A DNA stretch of 64,000 bases from Pollutimonas bauzanensis (GTDB taxonomy: Bacteria > Pseudomonadota > Gammaproteobacteria > Burkholderiales > Burkholderiaceae_B): the NCBI RefSeq assembly GCF_900129885.1, contig NZ_FQXE01000005.1, forward strand, positions 83,794 to 147,793, in the 5' to 3' direction. Under the pieces are notes generated by a model that saw nothing but the letters and a program-made list of their open reading frames with translations, ran no database searches and was not told the DNA's origin. Below are positions 33,122-42,291 of this stretch, piece by piece (the stretch's first letter is position 1; each line of letters starts with the position of its first letter). The translations under genes were made by a program, and so were the position numbers.

Positions 33122-33679
33122 ATGGATTTGAAGCACATCCTTGAGCAGGTTTCCCAGCTATTGTTCTATCCGGTCCTGGTCCTGCTCGTAGTCTTGATCG
33201 TCTGGATGCTTATCGCTTTCGGCATGTTCGTGCGCAGCGCGCTGGGCCGCTGGCGCGGCAGCAGGCCGGCCGTGACGCGCTACACCGGCCAGATCAATGC
33301 CGCGGCCGCGCACGCAAGCAATCACTTGGATATCCGGATCGAACAGGTGCTGGCCCAGGCGGAACACGCCAGCTTGCGCAGCCTTAACGCAGTGCGCTTT
33401 GCCGTGCGCGCCGGCCCATCGCTGGGCCTGATGGGCACGCTGATCCCAATGGCGGCGGCCTTGGACGGCTTGGCGCGCGGCGACCTGCCCGCCCTGGCGG
33501 ACCACATGGTGGTCGCGTTCTCCGCCACCATCGTCGGCATCGCCATCGGCGTATTCGCCCACGTGATCGCCATGATCCGCGAAGGCTGGCAACGCGAGGA
33601 TCTCGATGCGGTCAGATTGCATGCCGAGCGGGTCCTGCGCGCCCACGAGCCGGCCGGGCCCGAAGGGAGCGGCTCATGA
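33122..33679 (+). CDS. MotA/TolQ/ExbB-type proton-channel protein
   Basis: A 185-residue inner-membrane protein. There is one membrane segment near the N-terminus (LLFYPVLVLLVVLIVWMLIAF) and two near the C-terminus around VRAGPSLGLMGTLIPMAAAL and MVVAFSATIVGIAIGVFAHVIAMI, the conserved ExbB/TolQ core. Such proteins form the proton-driven motor that energises TonB or related partners. It starts 3 bases after the receptor stop and overlaps the DUF2149 gene, so the motor is dedicated to this operon. Confidence 0.85.
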   Translation: MDLKHILEQVSQLLFYPVLVLLVVLIVWMLIAFGMFVRSALGRWRGSRPAVTRYTGQINAAAAHASNHLDIRIEQVLAQAEHASLRSLNAVRFAVRAGPSLGLMGTLIPMAAALDGLARGDLPALADHMVVAFSATIVGIAIGVFAHVIAMIREGWQREDLDAVRLHAERVLRAHEPAGPEGSGS

Positions 33680-34032
33680 GGCGCCGCCTTCGCTTCGCGC
33701 GCCCCCGGCCGGAAGTCAGCCGCCACGACGATCCGCTGGCCGGCGTGGCCAACTTGTTCGATGCCAGCCTGGCCTTCATCGTGGCGATGGCGCTCGCTCT
33801 CTTTTCCGTGCTGGGTTCGACCGATATGCTCAGCGCCGATGCCGATTGGACGCTGGCGCGCACGACGCCCGAGGGCGAACTGGAAGTGGTCAGCAAGCAT
33901 CAGCAGGAAATCAAGGTCGAGCGGGTCTCGGACCGCAAGCTCTCGGGCCAGGGGCAGCGCCTGGGCACCGCCTACCGGCTGCCCGATGGACAGGTGGTGT
34001 ATGTGCCCGAAGAGGAAGGGCGCAAGCCTTGA
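33676..34032 (+). CDS. DUF2149 single-pass membrane protein (ExbD-like partner)
   Basis: 118 residues. A short basic N-terminus is followed by DDPLAGVANLFDASLAFIVAMALALFSV, one membrane segment that carries an Asp (NLFDAS) near its start, then a periplasmic domain. This is the ExbD/TolR layout, and DUF2149 genes are regularly found beside ExbB-like and CobN-like genes. It overlaps the ExbB-like gene by 4 bases (ATGA). It probably forms the motor's second subunit. Confidence 0.8.
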   Translation: MRRRLRFARPRPEVSRHDDPLAGVANLFDASLAFIVAMALALFSVLGSTDMLSADADWTLARTTPEGELEVVSKHQQEIKVERVSDRKLSGQGQRLGTAYRLPDGQVVYVPEEEGRKP

Positions 34033-34033
34033 G

Positions 34034-37000
34034 ATGAGCATGGACAGAAGCCATAGCCGGATGCCCGCCCTTGGCCGCGGGAATGGGAAAATGTCTTTCG
34101 ATCGCCCGCCGGGCGACTGGCGCTGGCTCGCCTGGCGCCTGTGGCTGTGCGCCGCAATCTTATGGCTTGCGGGTCTGCCGCCGGCCGCCGCGGCGGATCA
34201 CGCCGGCGCGCCTCCGCGCATCGCGGTCATTTCGATAGAACTGGCCCAGCAGCCGACCTTGATGCGCGCGGCCGCTGCGCGCCAGGCGCCGGGGATGGCG
34301 ATCGATCTCTTCGGCCTGGGCGGCGGCCAACTGCCGGGCATCGATTCGGTCGATCTGGGCGACTACGACCTGGTCGTGGTGGAAGGTGTGGGCCCCCGGC
34401 TGGCGCAGTACCGCGGGCGCCTGGACGCGGCGGCGCGGCAAACCCATGTTCTGGTTCTCAACGGCGATGAATGGGTGCGCGGCAATGTCGCTCAGGCCGC
34501 GGTGCCGGACGCCATCAGGTATTGGCGCAACGCCACCGTGGAAAACTACACGCGCCTGTTCGATTATCTGGGCGCGCGCCTGCTGGGAATGGGCCGTGAG
34601 GTTCGCCCGCCTATCGAATATCCGGACCGCGCGTTCTACCATCCGGCCCATGCCGGCAGCTTTCCCGACCTGAAGGCCTATCTGGCCTGGATGAAGCAGC
34701 GTCGCGGCGAAGCCGGCGCCGGGCCGCGGGTCGGGATTGTCTTCTACCGCAGCCTCGCGCTGGGCAACAACGCGGCCGTGGTCGATGCGCTGATCTCGGA
34801 AACGGAGCGCCAGGGCGGGCTGCCCGTCCCGCTGTGGCGCAGCGACAGCCACGATACGCTGCGCCTGCTGCGCGGCGCGGACGGCGCGCCGGCCGTGGAT
34901 GTGCTGGTTCTGTGCGCAAGCCAGATCGACTATACGGACCACCGGGCGGGCGTGGAAGAGGCCCGGGCATTGGGAGTGGCGGTGCTGGGCTGCACCACCG
35001 ACTACAGCCGCGATCCGGCGCAATGGCGCGCCGATCCTGGCGGCTTCGCGCCGGACCGCAGCGGACAGCTCGCGCTGAGCGAGGCCAACGGCATTGTGGA
35101 ACCCATGATGGTCGGGGCGCGCGTCGTGCGCGAGGATGGCGCCGTGGTGCACCAGCCCATCGCCGAGCAGGTTTCGTGGCGTGTGGCGCGGGCGCTGGCC
35201 TGGGCGCGCCTGCATCGTCAGTCCAACGCCGGCAAGCGGCTGGTGATTGCCTATCATAGCGAAGCGGCCGACCAGGCCGATGTCGGCAGCGATCCCGACA
35301 GCTATCTCGATGCGCAGGCCAGCCTGGCCGCGCTGCTGCGCCGCCTGCGCGAGGAAGGCTATGACGTCGGCGACGAACCGCTGCCCGGCGCGCAGGCGCT
35401 GGCCCGCCGCATGGCGCGCGACGGCGCCAACGTCAGTGCCGGCTTGTGGGGAAGCGACGGTCACAGCGGCGAGGCCGACGCGCAAGCCAAGGACGCTCGC
35501 GCCGAACTGGCCCGCAGGCTGGCCGAGGGCAGCGCGGTGGCGATTCCGGAATCCGAATATCTGTTGTGGTACCGTCGATTGCCGCCGGCGTTGCGCGCCG
35601 CGACCGAGTCGCGTTGGGGGCCGCCGCCCGGGCGCATCATGGTCTACACCGACGATGCCGGCAAGCGCTCTCTCGTCATTCCGGTCTTGCGTTTTGGCAA
35701 GGTGGCGCTGGCGCCGCATCCGGTGTGGGGCTACCTCCAGGACGCCGGGGCGCTGGCCTCCACGGATGCCTTGCCGCCGCATCATCAATATATCGCGTTC
35801 TATCTCTGGATGGCGCGCGCCTACCACGCGGACGCCTATGTTCCGCTCTTTACGCAGTTGTCGCTCATGCCAGGCAAGCAGCAAGGCCCGGCGCGCGACG
35901 ACTGGATCGGCACGCTGATCGGCGACCTGCCTCACATTCAGCCGACGCCGCTGCAGGCCAATGGCGGCATCGGCAACAAGCGGCGCGCCAACGCGGCGAC
36001 GATAGGCTTCATGCCCCCGCTCGCGCAGGCCGGCCTGCCGCCCGCGCTCGCGGCGCTGCAAAAGCAGCTGGAAACGGCCGCGCAAACAAGGCAAGGTGAT
36101 CCCGCCAGGCAGGCACTGCGCAGCGCGGCGCAGCCGCATGCGCGGGAGCTCGGTCTGGACCCCCTGCGCGCCGCCTGGGCGGACCTGGAAACGCGCCTGC
36201 GCGGGTATCTCGGCGAAGTCGCGGCATCGGTGATGCCGGTTGGAGGCCATGTGCTGGGCCAGGCGCCGGACGCGGATACGGCCGCGCGCATGGTGCACGC
36301 CATGCTGGCCGGCGACACGGGCAAGCCGCCCGCCCTGGACGTGGTTCGCGCCGTCATGGCCGGCGGCGCGGCGCGGCCGCCTTCGGCGCTCACTACGCGC
36401 ATCGAGGACTATGCCGCGCGCATCGCCGCGGCCCCGCGTGAAATCGATGCGCTGCTGGACGCGCTGGACGGCCGCTATGTCGAGCCGGGGCCGATGGCCG
36501 ATGCCCTGCGCAATCCCGATGCGCTGCCGCCCGGCCGCAATCCCTACACCTTCGCCACCCGCCGCCTGCCGACGGCGCAGGCCTGGGAGACCGGAGCGCG
36601 CCTGGCCGATGAACTGATCGAGACCTATCGGAGCGAGCATGGCAGCCCGCCCCGCAAGGTGGCCTTCGTGCTGTGGTCGGTCGAATCCACACAGAACGAA
36701 GGCGCCATTGAAGCGCAGATCCTGCGGCTGCTGGGCGCCCGGCCTGTGTGGAACCCGCGCGGCGAGGTAGTCGATGTCGCGCTGGATGATCGCGCCGCGC
36801 TGGGCCGCCCGCGCGTGGATGTGCTGGTCACGACGTCCGGCACCTATAGGGATCACTTCCGCGACAAGATCGCGATGCTCGACAAGGCCGTGCGGCTGGC
36901 GGCCGCCGCGCGGGAAAGCGATAACGCCGTGCGCGCCGGCAGCCTGGCGGTCGAGCAGGGACTGCGCGCGGCCGGTGTGAGCGCCGAGGAGGCCAGGCGG

Positions 37001-37993
37001 CGCGCCGACCGCCGCATCTACTCGACGGCGCCGGGCGCCTATTCGCCATCGACGCAGTTCGCCATCAAGGCGGGCGCCGAGTGGAACGATGCCCGCCTGA
37101 CCCAGCTCTATACCGGCCGCCTGGGCCACGCCTACGGCGAAACCGACAGCGGCGCGCCCGACGCGCAAGGCTTCATCGCGCAGATGTCGGGCGTGGAAGC
37201 GGCCGTGTTCAGCCGCAGCTCCAACACCTACGGGCTGCTGGATACCAGCATGCCCGCCGCCTATCTGGGCGGCCTCGGCATGGCGGTGCGCGAACACACA
37301 GGCCGCCAGGTCGCCAATTACATTGCGGATATGAAGGACACCCGCCCCGGCGCCGCGCGGCTGGAGCCGCTGGCCCGCGCCTATGGCCGGGAACTGCAGG
37401 CGCGCTACTTCAACCCGGCCTGGATCCGCGCCATGCAGGACAGCGGCTACAACGGCGCGCGCTACATGGCGGACCTGCCCGACCACATGCTGCTGTGGGA
37501 TGTCACCACGCCTGAATTGGTCAGCGACGCGGATTGGGCCGAGGTCAAGTCGGTGTACGTCGACGACCAGTACGGCCTGGATATGAAAGCCTATTTCGAC
37601 CAGCATAATCCCCACGCCCGCCAGCACCTGCTTGAAACGCTATTGACCGCCATCGACCGCGGCGCCTGGCAGGCCGATGCGGCCGATCGTCAGCAGCTGG
37701 AGCAGGCGCTCGCCGACAGCGTCGCCCGGCACGGGGCGGATTGTGTCTTGCCATCGTGCAAGGCCACGCCGTTGGCGGGGATGGAGCAGCCGGCGCCTGC
37801 CGTGACACCGCCGGCCTCGGCAACGGCTGCGCCTGCGCAATTGCCTGCGGCAGCCGTAAACGTGGAAGGCTATGCGTTGGAGCCTCGCGTATCGACGCCA
37901 TCACCGCCGAGGATTCCAGCCGCTGCCTGGCTGTGGCTATTGGCCGCGGCAGTGTTCATTGGGGCGGGTTGCGCTCGCAAGCCAAGCTGGTAA
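34034..37993 (+). CDS. Exported, membrane-anchored CobN-like chelatase
   Basis: About 1319 residues, CobN/magnesium-chelatase H-subunit family across its length (YLWMARAYHADAYVPLFTQLSL, VAFVLWSVESTQNEGAIEAQILRLLG, GRPRVDVLVTTSGTYRDHF, FSRSSNTYGLLDTSM). Unlike CobN and ChlH it has an N-terminal hydrophobic export segment (LWLCAAILWLAGLPPAAAAD, about 35-55) and a C-terminal segment (AAWLWLLAAAVFIGAGC) that should anchor it, placing the body in the periplasm. No ChlI/ChlD or CobS/CobT ATPase is nearby. Cobalt insertion into corrin is therefore unlikely; handling of a metal brought in by the receptor is more plausible. Starts one base after the DUF2149 stop; ATG 34091 is an alternative start. Confidence 0.88.
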   Translation: MSMDRSHSRMPALGRGNGKMSFDRPPGDWRWLAWRLWLCAAILWLAGLPPAAAADHAGAPPRIAVISIELAQQPTLMRAAAARQAPGMAIDLFGLGGGQLPGIDSVDLGDYDLVVVEGVGPRLAQYRGRLDAAARQTHVLVLNGDEWVRGNVAQAAVPDAIRYWRNATVENYTRLFDYLGARLLGMGREVRPPIEYPDRAFYHPAHAGSFPDLKAYLAWMKQRRGEAGAGPRVGIVFYRSLALGNNAAVVDALISETERQGGLPVPLWRSDSHDTLRLLRGADGAPAVDVLVLCASQIDYTDHRAGVEEARALGVAVLGCTTDYSRDPAQWRADPGGFAPDRSGQLALSEANGIVEPMMVGARVVREDGAVVHQPIAEQVSWRVARALAWARLHRQSNAGKRLVIAYHSEAADQADVGSDPDSYLDAQASLAALLRRLREEGYDVGDEPLPGAQALARRMARDGANVSAGLWGSDGHSGEADAQAKDARAELARRLAEGSAVAIPESEYLLWYRRLPPALRAATESRWGPPPGRIMVYTDDAGKRSLVIPVLRFGKVALAPHPVWGYLQDAGALASTDALPPHHQYIAFYLWMARAYHADAYVPLFTQLSLMPGKQQGPARDDWIGTLIGDLPHIQPTPLQANGGIGNKRRANAATIGFMPPLAQAGLPPALAALQKQLETAAQTRQGDPARQALRSAAQPHARELGLDPLRAAWADLETRLRGYLGEVAASVMPVGGHVLGQAPDADTAARMVHAMLAGDTGKPPALDVVRAVMAGGAARPPSALTTRIEDYAARIAAAPREIDALLDALDGRYVEPGPMADALRNPDALPPGRNPYTFATRRLPTAQAWETGARLADELIETYRSEHGSPPRKVAFVLWSVESTQNEGAIEAQILRLLGARPVWNPRGEVVDVALDDRAALGRPRVDVLVTTSGTYRDHFRDKIAMLDKAVRLAAAARESDNAVRAGSLAVEQGLRAAGVSAEEARRRADRRIYSTAPGAYSPSTQFAIKAGAEWNDARLTQLYTGRLGHAYGETDSGAPDAQGFIAQMSGVEAAVFSRSSNTYGLLDTSMPAAYLGGLGMAVREHTGRQVANYIADMKDTRPGAARLEPLARAYGRELQARYFNPAWIRAMQDSGYNGARYMADLPDHMLLWDVTTPELVSDADWAEVKSVYVDDQYGLDMKAYFDQHNPHARQHLLETLLTAIDRGAWQADAADRQQLEQALADSVARHGADCVLPSCKATPLAGMEQPAPAVTPPASATAAPAQLPAAAVNVEGYALEPRVSTPSPPRIPAAAWLWLLAAAVFIGAGCARKPSW

Positions 37994-38121
37994 TTCGACC
38001 CGCTTTGCGCAAACTGCCTGATAGGCGGAGGCATCATGGGAAGCAATGGGCCGGGTGCCGCATGGATGCAACGCCACTGGCCGGTCGCGTTCATCAGAGC
38101 TTGTTATTTCGCAATAGCTAG

Positions 38122-38147
38122 TAATGATTCGTATTTACAAATCATTA
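38122..38147. promoter_or_regulatory. 8-bp inverted repeat upstream of a small gene
   Basis: Perfect arms TAATGATT (38122-38129) and AATCATTA (38140-38147) with a 10-base spacer lie in an AT-rich stretch 55 bases before the 38203 gene. The left arm is Fur-like. Candidate operator. Confidence 0.4.
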
Positions 38148-38202
38148 AAGCGGTCGATATACTTGTTCGTCGATCCAAACCGCGGTTAGCCAGGAGTAAA
38201 AC

Positions 38203-38472
38203 ATGGAGCAATGTAGGAGCGAGCTTGAGTACGATCTGGAAAGGCTGGGTGAACTCAAGCGTAAAGCGGCAACACTTCTTGAAGAGTTGAGGCAGACCGA
38301 GCGCGCCGGCGAGTCCCGCGAGTGCTGCATACGGCGGGAAAAATGGTTTATAGCCCGGCTGGCGGTCCACTCTTTCAACAAGCATATCGAACAATATATC
38401 CAGTTCAGGCTGCCCCCCATGCCTGGTCACCACGAGGGCTGGCTTCGCGGCGGCCTTGCGGCGCGGCGGTAG
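38203..38472 (+). CDS. Small hypothetical helical protein
   Basis: 89 residues, ATG 38203 with AGGAG just upstream. The first 45 residues are highly charged with heptad-like leucines (LEYDLERLGELKRKAATLLEELR), consistent with a coiled coil. Two adjacent cysteines (ECC) sit in the middle. No family is recognised and there is no signal peptide. A likely operator repeat precedes it, so it appears to be a separately controlled gene rather than part of the chelatase operon. Confidence 0.55.
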   Translation: MEQCRSELEYDLERLGELKRKAATLLEELRQTERAGESRECCIRREKWFIARLAVHSFNKHIEQYIQFRLPPMPGHHEGWLRGGLAARR

Positions 38473-38509
38473 GGGCGCCGTTGCGCTCAGGTCTGGCCTT
38501 GGGCGGGAA

Positions 38510-39070
38510 TCAGTCTGTCCCGAACTCCTGCTGCAGCCAATCGTCCAGCATGCTCTTTTCGTAGCGCAGCGGGTCACTGGGATAGCCGCGCACCTGCATG
38601 AGAAAGGCGGGATCGCGCAACTTGCTGCTGCCTTGCTTGAGAGTCTGGCCTTTGCTGCCGGTGAGCTGGTAGTTCAGGTCGATGCGTGGAGGGTAGATGT
38701 CGCGCACGATGCGCACATTGTCCAGCGCGGCGCGTCGCCAGGGCTCGTAATCCCCGGCGAGCTTGATTTCGGTGAATTGAACGAGCAAGTGCGTATCGGG
38801 CGCCAGGTAGCGGGGAGCGCGCTGCTCGAGATGCCTGCTCAAGGCATCCATCCACGCCTTGTTATAGCTGTCGCCTTGCTGGGGGTTGTTGCGGACTTCC
38901 GCGAGCCCGGAAGGGTTGACGAACTGGACGGTGACAGGCGCGCCAGCGGTGCTTTGCGCAGGGGCTTGCGTGGCCGGCGGGGTCTGCGCCGCCGGCATGG
39001 CGCATGCAGCCAGCAGGCCTGTCGCCAGCAACAGCAGAACAAACGCGATACGCGACGAGCAGGCAGTCAT
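38510..39070 (-). CDS. DUF3016-family lipoprotein
   Basis: 186 residues. ATG 39070, with GGAGA 5 bases upstream, gives a lipoprotein signal ending LLAAC (lipobox). The mature part fits DUF3016: VQFVNPSGLAEV, LLVQFTEIKLAGDYEPW, then VRIVRDIYPPRIDLNYQLTGSKG and YEKSMLDDWLQQEF. The function of this family is not known; members are exported or lipid-anchored. It stands alone, convergent with the small gene at 38203. Confidence 0.8.
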   Translation of the reverse strand: MTACSSRIAFVLLLLATGLLAACAMPAAQTPPATQAPAQSTAGAPVTVQFVNPSGLAEVRNNPQQGDSYNKAWMDALSRHLEQRAPRYLAPDTHLLVQFTEIKLAGDYEPWRRAALDNVRIVRDIYPPRIDLNYQLTGSKGQTLKQGSSKLRDPAFLMQVRGYPSDPLRYEKSMLDDWLQQEFGTD

Positions 39071-39375
39071 GGGCGTCTCCGGCAAAAAAAACTGGAAAAC
39101 TGAATGGATCTTGTTCCATTATATTTGTTCCCGGCCCCTACTTGTGTTTCCCTTCAAGCGGCCGCGAGGTGGCCGGTATGCCGCCGAGCCCTTCGCTGCG
39201 GATGAGCATGTGCGCCGGGCGCAGCGGCGGATCGGCGCCATCCTGGCGGCCGCGCGGACCGCATTATCACGAAAACGTGAGATCTTCGCGATGACTTTGG
39301 CATGATTGCCTGGGCATAATTCAGGTGCCTGGAACAGTGCCGTGATGGCGCCGTGGGTATTGTCGGGACTTGTGT
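39071..39375. other. Intergenic gap without recognised gene
   Basis: About 305 bases between divergent lipoprotein and DipZ genes. No coding frame, RNA or strong operator was recognised; it presumably carries both promoters. Confidence 0.4.
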
Positions 39376-41154
39376 ATGCTTCTTTTCTTGTTGGCGTATC
39401 TGGGCGGTGTATTGACGATTTTGAGTCCTTGCATCCTGCCTGTGCTGCCTTTTGTGTTCGCCCGCGCCGACCAGTCGTTCGTGCGCGCCCGTCTTCCGCT
39501 GCTGGCAGGGATGGCATTGACATTCGCGGCCTTCGCCACGCTGGCCGCGGTCGGAGGAGGGTGGGTCGTCAAAGCCAATGAATACGGCAGGTGGGCCGCG
39601 GTGGCGCTTATCGTGATTTTTGGCCTGGCGCTGATCTTTCCTGCGCTGTCCGACATGCTCAGCCGGCCTTTCGTGGCCATGGGCAATCGAATGGCAGGCA
39701 ATTCCGGCGCGCGCGCGAATGCTACGCCCATTTCATCCTTCATCCTGGGCAGCGCCACCGGCCTGCTCTGGGCGCCTTGCGCCGGCCCCATTCTGGGGCT
39801 GGTTCTTACCGGGGCGGCGCTTCAAGGCGCAAGCGTGGGCACTACCTTGCTGCTGCTGGCCTATGCGGCGGGCGCGGCGACCTCGCTCGGGCTTGCCCTG
39901 TTTGCAGGCGCGAAGGTTTTCGCGGCAATGAAACGCGGCCTGGGCGCGGGCGAATGGATACGGCGCGGGCTCGGAATCGCGATGCTGGGCGGGGCCGCGG
40001 CGATCGTTTCCGGATTGGACACGGGTGTACTGGCGCGGCTTTCGGTGGCAAGCACCACGCGCCTGGAGGATGCGCTGATCGCCAAGCTCACGCCCGGCAA
40101 AGTCAGAACGGATATGGCGAATGGCTCCGGTATGTCCGGTTCGATGCGCGGCGCAGCCGAAGCAGCCGCCGGCTCGGTCCCGGCCCTGCCTGTCGAAGGC
40201 GTCCTGCCCGCCTTGAGTGGCGCGGTGCAGTGGCTGAACTCGCCGCCGCTGTCGGCGCAGGATTTGCGCGGCAAAGTCGTGCTGATCGATTTCTGGACCT
40301 ACTCGTGCATCAATTGCCTGCGCGCATTGCCGTATGTGCGCGCCTGGGCGGAGAAATACCGGGACCAGGGGCTGGTGGTGGTCGGCGTGCATGCGCCGGA
40401 GTTCGCGTTCGAGAAAAACGTCGATAATGTGAAGCGGGCCGTGGCCGATCTCGGCATCGACTATCCGGTGGCCATCGACAATGATTATGCGATCTGGAAA
40501 GCCTTCGACAACCAGTATTGGCCCGCCCACTATTTCGTGGACGCGCAGGGGCGCATCCGCTTTCACCACTTCGGCGAAGGGCAATACGATCAGTCCGAGC
40601 GCGTGATACAGCAGCTGCTCGCCGAAGCCGGCCATCGGAACGTGCCGGGCCCGTTGGTCAAGGTCGATGCCCAAGGGGTGCAAATGGCCCCGGATATGTC
40701 CGCCATCGGGTCGCCCGAGACCTACATAGGCTACGGCCGGGCCGAGCATTTCGCCTCGCAGGGCGGACAGCGCCGCGATACCGCGCATGGCTACGTGCCG
40801 AACACGGCTTTGGAGTTGAACCAATGGGCGCTTGCGGGCGAATGGACCGTCGCTCAAGAGAATGCGCGCCTGGAGCGGCCTGGCGGCAAGCTTCTGTTTC
40901 GCTTTCATGCGCGCGATCTGCATCTTGTGCTCGGCCCTGACCAGGCCGGCCATCCCATAAGATTCCGCATACGCGTCGACGGCGCGCCGCCCGGACGCGA
41001 CCACGGCGCCGACGTGTCCGAGGACGGCGCGGGCGAGGTGTCGAGCCAGCGCCTGTACCAACTGGTGCGCCAGAGCGGGCCGGTTCGCGATCGGACTTTC
41101 GAGATTGAATTCCTCGATCCTGGCGTTCAGGCGTACGCGTTCACGTTTGGCTAG
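39376..41154 (+). CDS. DipZ-type thiol-disulfide protein (CcdA + thioredoxin-like + C-terminal domain)
   Basis: About 592 residues. The N-terminal third is a CcdA/DsbD-type membrane domain with its two conserved cysteine sites (ILSPCILPVLPFVF near 13-26 and GLLWAPCAGPILGL near 132-145). The middle is a TlpA/thioredoxin-like domain with active site WTYSCINCLRALPY (CxxC near residue 310), and the last part is the beta-rich DipZ C-terminal domain. The membrane part would carry electrons from cytoplasmic thioredoxin to the periplasmic CxxC for thiol repair or cytochrome c maturation. Start ATG 39376; an upstream TTG at 39370 is possible. Confidence 0.88.
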   Translation: MLLFLLAYLGGVLTILSPCILPVLPFVFARADQSFVRARLPLLAGMALTFAAFATLAAVGGGWVVKANEYGRWAAVALIVIFGLALIFPALSDMLSRPFVAMGNRMAGNSGARANATPISSFILGSATGLLWAPCAGPILGLVLTGAALQGASVGTTLLLLAYAAGAATSLGLALFAGAKVFAAMKRGLGAGEWIRRGLGIAMLGGAAAIVSGLDTGVLARLSVASTTRLEDALIAKLTPGKVRTDMANGSGMSGSMRGAAEAAAGSVPALPVEGVLPALSGAVQWLNSPPLSAQDLRGKVVLIDFWTYSCINCLRALPYVRAWAEKYRDQGLVVVGVHAPEFAFEKNVDNVKRAVADLGIDYPVAIDNDYAIWKAFDNQYWPAHYFVDAQGRIRFHHFGEGQYDQSERVIQQLLAEAGHRNVPGPLVKVDAQGVQMAPDMSAIGSPETYIGYGRAEHFASQGGQRRDTAHGYVPNTALELNQWALAGEWTVAQENARLERPGGKLLFRFHARDLHLVLGPDQAGHPIRFRIRVDGAPPGRDHGADVSEDGAGEVSSQRLYQLVRQSGPVRDRTFEIEFLDPGVQAYAFTFG

Positions 41155-41230
41155 GTTTGCCAAGTGCATTTCGATACGGCGGGATGCCTCCGAAATGCCG
41201 CCGGCGCAGGATGAGCGATAGCGTACTCCG

Positions 41231-42160
41231 CTACTCCAGATTGGCGGCCTGTTCTCGCATCTGTTCTATCAGCAATTTCAGGTCGATGGCCGCGCGCGTC
41301 ACGCTCAGGGCGCTGGCTTTGGAGCCCAGGGTGTTGGCTTCCCGGTTCATTTCCTGGAACAGGAAATCCAGGCGCTTGCCCGCGCTGCCGCTGCTCTTGC
41401 CTTTGCCGCCGGCGGTTCCGCCTGTGCTCAACAAATGCCCGATCTCGGCGATATGCGAGCGCAGGCGCGACAGTTCTTCGGCGACGTCTATGCGCAGCGA
41501 GAACAGCGATGCTTCCTGGGCGATGCGGGCGGAAAGCTCCGCGCCGCTGATCTGCGCAAAGCCGTCGGGGCTGACCGCCATCAAGGCGTCGCGCAGCTTG
41601 TTGCTGATTTTTTCCTGGTGCTCGGCAAGCACGGCGGGCAAGTCTTTTTCGACCCGATCGACGATGGCGGCCACTTCGCGGGCGCATTCCTGCATCATGG
41701 CGGCCAGGCGCTGGCCCTCGCGCTCGCGGGCGGCCTGCAGTTCGGCCAGCGCCTGGGCCGTTGCTTCCAGGCACATTGCCGTCCATGCCTCCGTATCGAA
41801 GGATGCGCTTTCGGCGCCGTTTGATCCGTTGAGCAGCTCGGTCAGGCGCGGCGCGGGGATGTCGGGAATGACCCGGCGCGCCGCCTCGAGCTGTTCGGCC
41901 AGGGCGCGGAGGTATTCGGGATCCAGGCTGACATCGCTGCGGGTGTCGGCGCGCGCATAATTGACCCGGATCTCGACCTTGCCGCGTGTAACCGCCTGGC
42001 CGAGTTTTTCGCGGATCGGGCCCTCGACCATGCGCAAGTCCTCCGGCAGACGGAAATTGATGTCCAGGAACCTGCTGTTGACGGTACGGAATTCAATCGT
42101 GACGCTGCCGTGCGCGGATTCGGCGCGGGCGTTGCCGAAGGCGGTCATGCTACGGATCAT
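41231..42160 (-). CDS. yicC: YicC/YloC-family endoribonuclease
   Basis: A 309-residue protein with the diagnostic ends of the family: MIRSMTAFGNARAES ... FRTVNSRFLDINFRLPEDLR at the start and KRLDFLFQEMNREANTLGSKA near the C-terminus. YicC is a stress-linked RNase in enterobacteria. It is divergent from rph, a pairing common in beta-proteobacteria that ties both to RNA processing. Full length, nothing odd. Confidence 0.93.
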   Translation of the reverse strand: MIRSMTAFGNARAESAHGSVTIEFRTVNSRFLDINFRLPEDLRMVEGPIREKLGQAVTRGKVEIRVNYARADTRSDVSLDPEYLRALAEQLEAARRVIPDIPAPRLTELLNGSNGAESASFDTEAWTAMCLEATAQALAELQAAREREGQRLAAMMQECAREVAAIVDRVEKDLPAVLAEHQEKISNKLRDALMAVSPDGFAQISGAELSARIAQEASLFSLRIDVAEELSRLRSHIAEIGHLLSTGGTAGGKGKSSGSAGKRLDFLFQEMNREANTLGSKASALSVTRAAIDLKLLIEQMREQAANLE

Positions 42161-42291
42161 AAGGAAGGAGTCCTGTTCTTTGGCGTAAAGCTGTTATTGT
42201 AAGCCGCAGCCTGGCTTGCCTGGCCTTGCCGGTGCCTCATGCGATCGCCTGGCATGAGAGAATCATCATATTATCGCCACTTATCAGAACA

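Noticed and set aside
34160..37627. A 1155-residue open frame antisense to the CobN-like gene
   Set aside because: It lies entirely opposite a strongly supported gene, has no recognisable domain and is the usual shadow frame of high-GC coding sequence.
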